Shown here: positions 1 to 6,313 of the stretch, in pieces | How positions within the stretch are numbered: position 1 is the stretch's first letter | Layout of the letters: every line of letters starts with the position of its first letter | Assembly: GCA_003086435.1 (NCBI GenBank) | Contig: QEFD01000113.1 | Location: 1-6,313, forward strand | Source: Acidianus hospitalis | GTDB taxonomy: Archaea; Thermoproteota; Thermoprotei_A; Sulfolobales; Sulfolobaceae | Reading direction: 5' to 3' | DNA length: 6,313 nt | The notes under the pieces: model-generated | What the model was told of the DNA's origin: nothing | Databases searched by the model: none | The model's input: the letters and a program-made list of their open reading frames with translations, nothing else | Position numbers and translations under genes: made by a program

Positions 1-1
1 C

Positions 2-913
2 CAATGGGCAGAGTGGAACGGCAAGTACAGAGATACTATAAGGAGGTTTTGGAGAGGAGAACCAATACTTTACTCTGAATTAGCAAACAGATTAATGGGA
101 TCTCCAGATCTTTATCAAGGCTCTGGAAGAACACCCTTCGCTAGCATTAACTACGTTACTTCCCACGATGGGTTTACATTACAAGATTTAGTAAGCTATA
201 ATCAAAAACATAATGAAGCAAATGGATTTGATAATAAGGACGGAATGGATGAAAATTATAGCTGGAACTGCGGTTTTGAAGGAGAAACGCAAGATTCCAA
301 CGTAATAGCTTGTAGAGAAAAACAAAAGAGGAATTTCATGATAACATTATTCATAAGTCAAGGAGTACCAATGCTATTAGGAGGAGACGAATTGAGCAGG
401 ACACAGAAAGGTAATAATAACGCATTTTGTCAGGATAATGAAATTTCTTGGTACGACTGGAACTTAGATGAAAGGAAAAAAGCTTTCAGAGATTTCGTAA
501 AATCGATGATATATTTCAGGAAAGCTCATCCTATTTTTAGGAGGAGGAAGTTCTTCCAAGGTAGGAAGCTATTCGGTTCTCCTTATAAGGATTTAACCTG
601 GATTTCTCCTGCAGGAACTGAAATAGATGATAAAACTTGGAACTCTCCAACGCAAACAATAGCCTTTGTCCTATCAGGAGATGCTATGGATGAAGTAAAC
701 GAAAGAGGAGAAAGAGTAGCAGATGATACTTTCCTAGTGATACTCAACGGTAGTCCGAGTAGTATAAAATTCAAGATACCTAAACTAGGAGAAAAATGGG
801 AGTTAGTAGCTTGGAGTTGTTTAAGAGAACCTAAGGAGAATGAGAAAATAGTTAAGGCAGAGCAAGAAATTCAAGTTGAAGGGAGAACCGCAATAATATA
901 TAAGAGAGTGTGA
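2..913 (+). CDS. treX: Glycogen debranching enzyme TreX, C-terminal part (5' truncated by window edge)
   Basis: This is the last 303 codons of a GH13 isoamylase-type debranching enzyme. The reading frame is open from base 2, so the ATG at 95 is an internal methionine (window residue 32) and not the start. Known Sulfolobus TreX is about 715 residues, so roughly 415 residues lie outside the window. Visible are QWAEWNGKYRDTIRRFWRG at the left edge, the SHDGFT motif whose Asp (window residue 56, fitting D471 of the Sulfolobus solfataricus enzyme) is the third catalytic carboxylate, and the GGDELSRTQKGNNNAF segment (window residues 126-141) typical of isoamylase-like debranching enzymes. The nucleophile and acid/base residues lie upstream of the window. 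The last 80 or so residues form the C-terminal beta domain. The enzyme cleaves alpha-1,6 branches of glycogen; S. solfataricus TreX also shows 4-alpha-glucanotransferase activity. Its stop overlaps the treY start, indicating an operon and translational coupling. Function is confident from motifs and neighbour. Confidence 0.96.
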   Translation, partial: QWAEWNGKYRDTIRRFWRGEPILYSELANRLMGSPDLYQGSGRTPFASINYVTSHDGFTLQDLVSYNQKHNEANGFDNKDGMDENYSWNCGFEGETQDSNVIACREKQKRNFMITLFISQGVPMLLGGDELSRTQKGNNNAFCQDNEISWYDWNLDERKKAFRDFVKSMIYFRKAHPIFRRRKFFQGRKLFGSPYKDLTWISPAGTEIDDKTWNSPTQTIAFVLSGDAMDEVNERGERVADDTFLVILNGSPSSIKFKIPKLGEKWELVAWSCLREPKENEKIVKAEQEIQVEGRTAIIYKRV

Positions 914-3102
914 ACGTGAGCTACAGAATACAGTTAAATAAGGAATTTAATTTTTCTAATTTAATATCAATCCTGGATTACTTGCACGATTTAGGTGTAG
1001 AATGGTTATATTTATCCCCAATATTACAGGCAAGGAAAGGAAGTACTCACGGTTACGACGTTTATGACTTCAAGAAGGTTAGCGAAGATCTAGGCGGTGA
1101 AGAAAAATTCCTTGAACTTTGTAAGGAAGCAAGAAAAAGAGGAATGAAGATAATAGTAGATATTGTACCTAACCACATGGCTCTAGAAAATCCTTACTTG
1201 CTAGACTTTCTAAGAAATTCGAATTCTAAATATAGGAAATTCTTTGACTTTGACGGAGATAAAATAGTCTTGCCAATACTAGGAGAGGAAGACCTAAGTA
1301 AACTGGAAATTGTTGAGGAGAAAGGGGAAAAATTTCTAGATTATCAAGGATTAAAGTTACCGCTTATAGGAGAAGGTAAAGACATTAAGGAGTTATTAAA
1401 GAAACAAAACTACGAGCTTGTTTACTGGAAAAGATTTGATAAAATAAATTATAGGAGGTTCTTTGACGTAAACGGGTTAATAGGAATAAGGCAAGAAAAT
1501 GAGGAAGTATTTAACGAGTATCACGAGAAAATTTTTGAACTGAAGGACTGCATTGACGGCTTAAGAGTTGACCATATAGACGGTCTATTAAATCCTAAAA
1601 AATACCTTGAAATGCTAAGGGAAAAAATGGGTAATGATAAGTACATAGTAGTAGAGAAGATCCTTTCGCCAAAGGAGAAGTTGAGGGACTGGAAAATCGA
1701 CGGAACTACTGGCTATGATTTTATGAGAGACGTGAATTTACTTTTTGTCAATTCAAAAAATGAGGGGAAATTTAAAGAAATATATGAGGATTTCGTAGGC
1801 CAAAAGGTAAACCTAGAGGAGGAAAAAATTAAGGCAAAGATCGACGTGATAAACCAGCTCTTCTACGGTGACGTGGATAGAATATTGAGAAAATTGAAGG
1901 AGCTAACAGGGAGAGAGATTAAGAAAGAAAGCCTAATAAAATTCTTATCATACCTTAACGTTTACAGAACGTACATTACAGAGGATGAAATTGAGTGGGA
2001 AGATATTGAAGAAATAAAGGAATGCGCTGATGAATCTATCCTTGATTTGATTAACGAAAGAAAAGGGATGATGATTTTACAACAGCTTGAAGATCCAATA
2101 ATGGCGAAAGGTTATGAAGATACTCTCTTTTATAGGTACAATCTGTTAGTTTCGCTAAACGAAGTTGGGAGTGACCTAAAATTTGGCATTTCATGTGAAG
2201 AATTTCACGCTAGAAATATGGAAAGAGAACTGTTTTGGCCAAACACTATGATAGATACCTCAACTCACGATACAAAGCTTAGTGAAGACGCAAGATCAAG
2301 AATAAATGCCTTAAGTAATTTTCCAGAAGAATGGAGAAATCTAATTAAGAGATGGAGTACTATAAATGAAAAATACAAGGTTAAAGGATATCCTATAAGG
2401 AACGACGAATACAGATTTTATCAAGTCTTATTAGGCACGTGGAACGGTTATTCAAAAGAATACGAGGACAGGTTAGTAAATTATATGATTAAAGCAATAA
2501 GAGAAGAGAAAATAAATACTTCCTGGTTAAATCCAAACCAAGAGTACGAAGATGCTACAATTAATTTTGTAAGAGGAGTTATTAAGGATGAAGAATTCTT
2601 ATCCTCTTTTATTCCATTCTTTAAAAAGATAAATAAAGTAGGTAGCATTTACTCAGTAGAACAAGTAATAATAAAGCTCACTTCTCCAGGGTTGCCAGAT
2701 ATTTACCAAGGTAATGAAGCCCTAACTTACTTAATGGTTGACCCAGACAATAGAAGAAAAGTAGACTTCAACACACTAGCGGAAATGCTTAAAGAAGTAA
2801 AATCAGAAGATCCCGTGACTTTATTTAAGAACGAAGAATTTGGCAAACTTAAGCTATACGTAACTTGGAAGTTGCTAAACTTAAGAAGAGATAGAAAGGA
2901 GTTATTCAAAGGCTATAGGCCAATAAAGCTTAACGGTTGCGGGTTTGAAAGAAATGGGCTAATCACTTTAGTTACGTTTTATCCTTTCGAGAATTTCGAA
3001 GTTAAAGTAAAAGGGAAATATATAGGCATTATAGATTCCTCCGTTCACGAAGGCGTAATAAAAAGCAGAGAATTACCTTTTGGGGTTTATGTCAAACAGT
3101 AG
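910..3102 (+). CDS. treY: Maltooligosyltrehalose synthase (malto-oligosyl isomerase)
   Basis: Complete 730-residue GH13 enzyme, close to the 720-728 residues of known Sulfolobus TreY. It rearranges the reducing-end alpha-1,4 linkage of maltodextrins to alpha,alpha-1,1, giving maltooligosyltrehalose, which TreZ then cleaves to trehalose; the site is cytoplasmic. Landmarks are the N-terminal [20 protein letters not shown] (about 47-54), DIVPNHMA (84-91), [10 protein letters not shown] with the presumed nucleophile D221, VVEKIL with the acid/base E249, DGTTGYDF (264-271), NEVGSDL (417-423), [10 protein letters not shown] with transition-state stabiliser D454, and [12 protein letters not shown] followed by DPDNR near the C-terminus. 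All three catalytic carboxylates are present. The start used is GTG at 910, overlapping the treX stop as GTGA. A second GTG at 916 would give MSYRIQL and fits the family almost as well; no strong Shine-Dalgarno decides between them. No T-rich terminator follows the stop, which lies inside the convergent gene. Confidence 0.97.
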   Translation: MNVSYRIQLNKEFNFSNLISILDYLHDLGVEWLYLSPILQARKGSTHGYDVYDFKKVSEDLGGEEKFLELCKEARKRGMKIIVDIVPNHMALENPYLLDFLRNSNSKYRKFFDFDGDKIVLPILGEEDLSKLEIVEEKGEKFLDYQGLKLPLIGEGKDIKELLKKQNYELVYWKRFDKINYRRFFDVNGLIGIRQENEEVFNEYHEKIFELKDCIDGLRVDHIDGLLNPKKYLEMLREKMGNDKYIVVEKILSPKEKLRDWKIDGTTGYDFMRDVNLLFVNSKNEGKFKEIYEDFVGQKVNLEEEKIKAKIDVINQLFYGDVDRILRKLKELTGREIKKESLIKFLSYLNVYRTYITEDEIEWEDIEEIKECADESILDLINERKGMMILQQLEDPIMAKGYEDTLFYRYNLLVSLNEVGSDLKFGISCEEFHARNMERELFWPNTMIDTSTHDTKLSEDARSRINALSNFPEEWRNLIKRWSTINEKYKVKGYPIRNDEYRFYQVLLGTWNGYSKEYEDRLVNYMIKAIREEKINTSWLNPNQEYEDATINFVRGVIKDEEFLSSFIPFFKKINKVGSIYSVEQVIIKLTSPGLPDIYQGNEALTYLMVDPDNRRKVDFNTLAEMLKEVKSEDPVTLFKNEEFGKLKLYVTWKLLNLRRDRKELFKGYRPIKLNGCGFERNGLITLVTFYPFENFEVKVKGKYIGIIDSSVHEGVIKSRELPFGVYVKQ

Positions 3103-4436
3103 AGAGGTAAAGAATCTACTATTCCATTAACTCCTACTAGTATGAGAGAATTGCAAGTTAAGAGCATATTACCCGGACCCGGCATTACAGGGGTTTGAAA
3201 GCCCTTGAGGAGATTACCTTGGTAAGATAAAACAAACAAGTATCCACTAGCGTTCTGTATAATTATCTTACCTTCATATATTTCGGGATTATCTACAGTA
3301 AATCCAGTTTTGAAAGCCCAAATAATTTTTCCAGAAGTTAAATTTACGGCATAAAGTATACCTACTGGAGAATCGTGATAAACAACGCCGTTGAATATGG
3401 TAGGTGGTGGGGATTCTAGGTTAGGCGGAATCTTTGTACAGCCCTCATCTATGCACCATAAGATTTTCCCGTTAGTAGCATTTACTGCGAATAATATTTC
3501 CTTAATTGAAGTATTAGTCTTTATAGTATAAGCACTTACAATTATTCCGTTACAATAAGCCGGCGATGAATCATCTAAACCGCCTAAAGAAGGATAAATT
3601 GATGAAAAATTTACATACCATATTATGTTTCCATTAGTAGCATTAATAGCCCAAAAAATGTATGGATTTGCACTTCCAAAATAAACTACACCGTTAACCA
3701 GTAACGGGGATGACATGCTATCATAGGAAGTTATATTTTTACACCAGCAAACTTCTCCTTTCAAATTTAATGCAAAAACTTGTCCGTTTCCGTTAGCTTC
3801 AATAATCTTGCCGTTATAAAACGTTGGAGTCGGCATATCCTCTCCTAAGGTTTTATATTCCCATAAGATCTCACCGTTGGTAGCATTTAACGCTAATATA
3901 GCATTATCACCAGTACCTCTTACATGACAATTTTGGAAAATATTATTCCCAAGGCCAATTATTACTATACAGTTAATGACAATAGGTTGTGTCATTATTT
4001 GATTATTAAATTTTTGAAACCAGACTATTTCTCCATTAGATATATTTATAGCATAAACACAACCTTGGCAAGAGCAAAGTTGTCTATTAGCTAAGTTCAT
4101 TGGACCAGAAGTCGTTATTAGCAATAAACAATGATATAATGAAGGAGGAACTACAATGGCCGTAGTGACATTTAGAATGAAAAATCCAGTCTTAACTGGG
4201 ATAAAATACACGTGGGACGGAACTCCCTCAAATAATGTTATATTTCTATCATAAGGTGTAGTGAAAGATACTTCATATACAGTTAAATTATATATATTGC
4301 GAATTTCTTTAGAATTAAAAGAATGAGAAAACTGCCTTTGATTATCATGATAATATAGTAGAAATGAGAAAGAATGTAATATTATAATTATTAAAAAAAT
4401 CAATATGAGCATAATTACGGCTAGCTCTCTTTTCAT
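3087..4436 (-). CDS. Membrane-anchored PQQ-like beta-propeller protein, probably extracellular
   Basis: 449 residues. MKREL is followed by one strongly hydrophobic segment (about residues 5-28), read as a signal anchor that leaves the rest outside the cell. From about residue 125 there are seven propeller repeats of the pattern (Y/F)AxN-x-(S/T)-x-G-x-(I/L)-x-[13 protein letters not shown] (128), [12 protein letters not shown] (181), [11 protein letters not shown] (221), [12 protein letters not shown] (262), [12 protein letters not shown] (316), [12 protein letters not shown] (362) and a degenerate last one near 401. This is the tryptophan-docking PQQ/BamB-like repeat. Residues 40-110 are a separate beta-rich N-terminal part with no family that I recognise. 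There are at least 12 N-x-S/T sequons and 13 cysteines, including CSCQGC at 121-126, suggesting a glycosylated, disulfide-stabilised surface protein. Whether it binds PQQ or is an enzyme cannot be told; many such repeats are purely structural. It converges on treY with a 16-base 3' overlap and has its own promoter, so it is not part of the trehalose operon. A short T run on the minus strand near 3058-3065, inside treY, is only a weak terminator candidate. Confidence 0.9.
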   Translation of the reverse strand: MKRELAVIMLILIFLIIIILHSFSFLLYYHDNQRQFSHSFNSKEIRNIYNLTVYEVSFTTPYDRNITLFEGVPSHVYFIPVKTGFFILNVTTAIVVPPSLYHCLLLITTSGPMNLANRQLCSCQGCVYAINISNGEIVWFQKFNNQIMTQPIVINCIVIIGLGNNIFQNCHVRGTGDNAILALNATNGEILWEYKTLGEDMPTPTFYNGKIIEANGNGQVFALNLKGEVCWCKNITSYDSMSSPLLVNGVVYFGSANPYIFWAINATNGNIIWYVNFSSIYPSLGGLDDSSPAYCNGIIVSAYTIKTNTSIKEILFAVNATNGKILWCIDEGCTKIPPNLESPPPTIFNGVVYHDSPVGILYAVNLTSGKIIWAFKTGFTVDNPEIYEGKIIIQNASGYLFVLSYQGNLLKGFQTPVMPGPGNMLLTCNSLILVGVNGIVDSLPLYCLT

Positions 4437-4459
4437 TGCCTATATAGATTATATAGAGG

Positions 4460-4472
4460 TTATAAAGATTTT
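4460..4472 (-). promoter_or_regulatory. Archaeal TATA/BRE promoter for the propeller gene
   Basis: On the minus strand AAAAATC precedes TTTATAA (4466-4460). The centre of the TATA box is about 27 bases upstream of the ATG at 4436, which places transcription start at or next to the start codon, the leaderless arrangement common in Sulfolobales. No Shine-Dalgarno stands before the ATG, which agrees. A further AT-rich TATATAATC stretch lies nearer the ATG but at the wrong distance. Confidence 0.6.
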
Positions 4473-4552
4473 TATCGCAAAAAATAAGAATCTAAATGGA
4501 AAGAGAAAAAATGTGGAGTATATGAAATTCTGTCGAAAGTTAGTCCCTCATT

Positions 4553-4631
4553 ATTTGAAACCTAGTACTTCAGCATAGCTAAATCTAATAGACCATGGCC
4601 AGAAAAGCTAACCAGTACTGTTTTCTCCAGA
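4553..4631 (-). pseudogene. 79-base scar of the trpB2 3' end (left copy of the direct repeat)
   Basis: This is a second, short copy of the last codons of the trpB2 fragment found at 5878-5965, in the same orientation. Aligned bases differ by one substitution (ccatgg against ccgtgg). It also lacks tttg after gcatag and one ttttc unit of a tandem pair. The two deletions (4 and 5 bases) break the reading frame, but the ends still read as the TrpB2 SGE segment and, after the second shift, YAEVLGFK followed by a TAA stop. Homology stops sharply at both ends: upstream of tctggag the sequence is unrelated to trpB2, and past the stop it differs from the right copy. No function is expected. It marks the left edge of the accessory cassette. 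Confidence 0.85.
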
Positions 4632-4673
4632 TCTAGGTCAAAATATAAAATATTATACGCAGGTTTTCGAAAG

Positions 4674-5117
4674 CTAAAATTCCTTATATATGGTTATCAA
4701 TTCAGATTTATACAAGCAAACTATCAAATCCCTCAAAAAATCTTCTCTACCTAAAATAACATTAGGTACTAACTCTTCAGGGAACGGATCATACTCAATA
4801 ATTGCCGCATTAAATATATAGCCGATATTATCTAATTGAGGAAAAGTAAACCTAAAGGAATATCTTTCGTATTTCTTATTATTAATAATAACACTATCGA
4901 AATATCTGGTTTTTAACTCTTCTTCAGAAAAGCATTCTTCTACTACGTGCTTGTTTATTATGGTATACCTACTTCCCGTATCGATTAAACCTAGAACAAT
5001 TTTCCCTCTTTTAACCTTTGAGCATTCCAACTCCACCTGAAGTAGTGGTATTTTATTTTCGTAAAAATCTGAAAAATTAATCACTTTTAGAATCTTTTTT
5101 GAGGGATTTAGGGACAT
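4674..5117 (-). CDS. Retropepsin-like (clan AA) aspartic protease
   Basis: 147 residues, the size of a single-domain retropepsin-like protease that would act as a homodimer. GLIDTGSRYTII (43-54) carries the catalytic Asp-Thr-Gly-Ser motif (D46-S49). VPNVILGREDFL (117-128) is the typical second half, a hydrophobic-hydrophobic-Gly element followed by the R-x-D/F-L helix. The first 40 residues supply the beta strand of the N-terminal lobe (IPLLQVELE). No signal peptide or membrane segment is seen, so it is probably cytoplasmic; the substrate is unknown. The start shown (ATG 5117) overlaps the DUF5678-like gene by 41 bases. A GTG at 5084 (giving VINFSDFY) would reduce this to 8 bases and still leave the whole domain; neither has a clear Shine-Dalgarno. 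The overlap implies one transcript with the upstream gene. The family call is confident from the motifs; any pathway is inference. Confidence 0.85.
   Translation of the reverse strand: MSLNPSKKILKVINFSDFYENKIPLLQVELECSKVKRGKIVLGLIDTGSRYTIINKHVVEECFSEEELKTRYFDSVIINNKKYERYSFRFTFPQLDNIGYIFNAAIIEYDPFPEELVPNVILGREDFLRDLIVCLYKSELITIYKEF
4726..5109. repeat. 15-base inverted repeat near both ends of the protease gene
   Basis: aaatccctcaaaaaa at 4726-4740 is repeated perfectly in inverse orientation at 5095-5109 (ttttttgagggattt). The arms lie inside the first and last parts of the protease coding sequence, encoding NPSKK and DFLRD. In AT-rich DNA this could be chance. Confidence 0.4.
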
Positions 5118-5274
5118 GTATTATATCGTAATCGGCTATACTATAACCTTTTTTAGTTAGCTCTTCCTCCAACTCCTCCCTCGAATCGGAGTATCCTATG
5201 ATATTGAACTCTCTATCAACTGCAATGAATTTACCTAAGTATTTAGGGTCTCTTACTACTAAACTTTCCGGCAT
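5077..5274 (-). CDS. Small DUF5678-like protein
   Basis: 65 residues, acidic-basic mixed, no membrane segment. The sequence YLGKFIAVDREFNIIGYSDS, then a charged helix EELEEELTKKG, then DYDIIHVPKS follows the order of DUF5678: a K-(F/W)-I/V-A-V strand, a 'gets in the way of time' hairpin, an amphipathic helix with a Lys-Gly end, and a final strand ending in V-P. The molecular role of that family is not known to me. The gene lies directly upstream of, and overlaps, the aspartic protease gene, so the two are almost certainly co-transcribed and may work together as partner, adaptor or inhibitor and protease; that is inference. Start ATG 5274 has no Shine-Dalgarno, in keeping with a leaderless or short-leader message. 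Length and composition argue that it is a real gene: the whole domain is present from the start codon to the stop. Confidence 0.75.
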   Translation of the reverse strand: MPESLVVRDPKYLGKFIAVDREFNIIGYSDSREELEEELTKKGYSIADYDIIHVPKSLKKDSKSD

Positions 5275-5316
5275 ATATTAAACTCAAAATTCACAAATAT
5301 CAACCTTTTTACGCTT

Positions 5317-5354
5317 TACGTATCAAAAAGTTTATATCTTCAATACGTATCAAA
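5317..5354. promoter_or_regulatory. TATA-containing region between two direct repeats, candidate operator/promoter
   Basis: The 11-mer tacgtatcaaa occurs at 5317-5327 and again at 5344-5354, start to start 27 bases apart, with the TATA-like tttatat (5331-5337) between them. Read on the minus strand the box (GATATAAAC) would start transcription near 5308, giving the DUF5678-like gene a leader of about 34 bases. Read on the plus strand it would fire into the IS remnant. A weaker box, TGATATTT (5302-5295 on the minus strand), sits at leaderless distance from the ATG at 5274. The repeats placed on both sides of the box look like binding sites for a regulator, but none is identified. Confidence 0.4.
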
Positions 5355-5447
5355 GCTATAATAAAAATGTTCGCTTTTCAAATTCTCAAACACTCCGTTC
5401 ACCAGAGAATAAATGAGGTAACTGAATTCTCTTCCTCGCTATTCTAG
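5355..5447 (-). other. Probable right-end remnant of an IS200/IS605-type element
   Basis: This is the stretch just past the tnpB stop. In IS200/IS605 elements the 3' noncoding end follows tnpB within about 100 bases, carries a subterminal hairpin and overlaps the guide (omega) RNA. The only visible structure here is a loose ctc...gag pairing around tcaaacactccgttcacc (5387-5404). A plus-strand reading frame from ATG 5367 stops after 26 codons and looks spurious. The exact boundary of the element cannot be fixed; it probably ends before the tacgtatcaaa repeat. Confidence 0.35.
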
Positions 5448-5872
5448 TCATAGATTCGGATTACATCTCTTATTTAAGAGTCAGAAACTCCCTCCCATTA
5501 ACTACCGCAATAACATAACGTTTTCGTATCTTCACACAGTGGAAGTACCTTTGAAAGACTTCAAGCATTTTCGCCCGCACTTAGGACATGAAACAAGAAT
5601 AACTAGGATTAGCATATTGAACTAAGCTTCCAGGTTTACTATTCAATTAAATATTGGCTCCTACGGTTCAGTACAGCTTATCCATGAACTCCTTAGATAG
5701 GTTATTCACATCCTTGATAAGGTTCTTAGCTTAATTACGTTAGCATTCATTCTATCAGCTTCATTAATAATTCACTTCACAATTTTCATAGCCTTTTGAT
5801 GGAACGAATCCTTACGAGGTTCTCTTATTCTCCTTATTGAATACTTTTCTTGAGGTTTTCAGCCAAGGAATT
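5448..5872 (-). pseudogene. tnpB: Decayed tnpB (IS200/IS605-family RNA-guided nuclease), C-terminal third
   Basis: No long frame survives, but stitching frames on the minus strand recovers the C-terminal part of TnpB in order. From about 5858: KPQEKYSIRRIREPRKDSFH, then QKAMKIVK, a stop, IINEADRMNANVIKL (the strand before the conserved LEDL element), then in a shifted frame KNLIKDVNNLSKEFMDKLY. Next come LVQYANPSYS, and in yet another frame VSCPKCGRK (first half of the zinc ribbon), then RYFHCVK and YVIAVVNGREFLTL. The end reads RCNPNL and a stop at 5448-5450, close to the RDVNPNR end of Sulfolobales TnpB. At least four in-frame stops and several frameshifts are present, and the second CxxC of the ribbon is lost. 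About 140 codons of a roughly 400-codon gene remain; the N-terminal two thirds is missing, and the remnant begins right after the trpB2 stop. No TnpA is visible. It is not functional. Confidence 0.8.
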
Positions 5873-5875
5873 CTA

Positions 5876-6268
<393 letters not shown>

Positions 6269-6313
6269 CTACACTTTCATTTCAATCATTTTATGTTCAA
6301 TCATGATAGAGTG
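6269..6313. other. Unassigned edge sequence upstream of the trpB2 fragment
   Basis: Beyond the trpB2 boundary the last 45 bases match nothing recognisable. They contain the 9-mer ttcaatcat twice (6281-6289 and 6297-6305). On the minus strand they read HSIMIEHKMIEMKV and a TAG, which could be the C-terminus of another gene or the end of an inserted element. The window stops too soon to say. Confidence 0.3.

Noticed and set aside
583..774. 63-codon minus-strand frame inside treX
   Set aside because: It lies wholly within the treX coding frame, has no recognisable domain and looks like a shadow of purine-rich coding sequence.
2727..2909. 60-codon minus-strand frame inside treY
   Set aside because: It is an antisense shadow of a conserved part of treY (the DPDNR region); its serine/leucine-rich translation is typical of such shadows.
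4533..4676. Near-identical 10-mers tcgaaagtta (4533-4542) and tcgaaagcta (4667-4676) flanking the trpB2 scar, as a possible target-site duplication
   Set aside because: Only 9 of 10 bases match, they do not abut the scar ends, and the right one includes the protease stop codon; chance is likely.
5367..5447. Plus-strand frame of 26 codons after the TATA-like box at 5331
   Set aside because: Too short, no known motif, and it lies antisense to the probable IS right end; more likely noncoding.
5275..5875. CRISPR array, tRNA or rRNA in the gene-poor stretch
   Set aside because: No regularly spaced repeats, no cloverleaf-like sequence with a TTCRANY T-loop, and no rRNA-like segments; the stretch is accounted for by the tnpB relic and its flank.

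Overview
The window looks like chromosomal DNA of a thermoacidophilic archaeon of the order Sulfolobales. The basis is an AT-rich genome with purine-rich codon use, a treX-treY arrangement whose proteins match the Sulfolobus trehalose enzymes motif for motif, a leaderless-type archaeal promoter, and a tnpB remnant of Sulfolobales type. The genus cannot be settled from the sequence alone.

Left part (1-3102, plus strand): the 3' end of treX (glycogen debranching enzyme) overlaps by 4 bases the complete treY (maltooligosyltrehalose synthase). TreX debranches glycogen, TreY converts the reducing end of the released maltodextrin to a trehalosyl unit, and TreZ, expected just upstream outside the window, releases trehalose.

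Middle (3087-4466, minus strand): a membrane-anchored, probably extracellular PQQ-type beta-propeller protein converges on treY. The two 3' ends overlap by 16 bases. It has its own TATA box at leaderless distance and is rich in glycosylation sequons and cysteines.

Right part (4553-6313): an accessory, rearranged region. A two-gene cassette on the minus strand (a small DUF5678-like protein, then a retropepsin-like aspartic protease) sits next to a heavily decayed IS200/IS605-type tnpB. The whole is bracketed by two same-orientation copies of the 3' end of a TrpB2-type tryptophan synthase beta gene. The right copy continues as an open 3' third of trpB2. The left copy is a 79-base scar differing by one substitution and two small deletions. 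The near identity of these functionless copies suggests a recent rearrangement, while tnpB carries many stops and frameshifts and so looks older. The 5275-5875 stretch has no intact gene and is accounted for by a promoter/direct-repeat region, a probable IS right-end remnant and the tnpB pseudogene.
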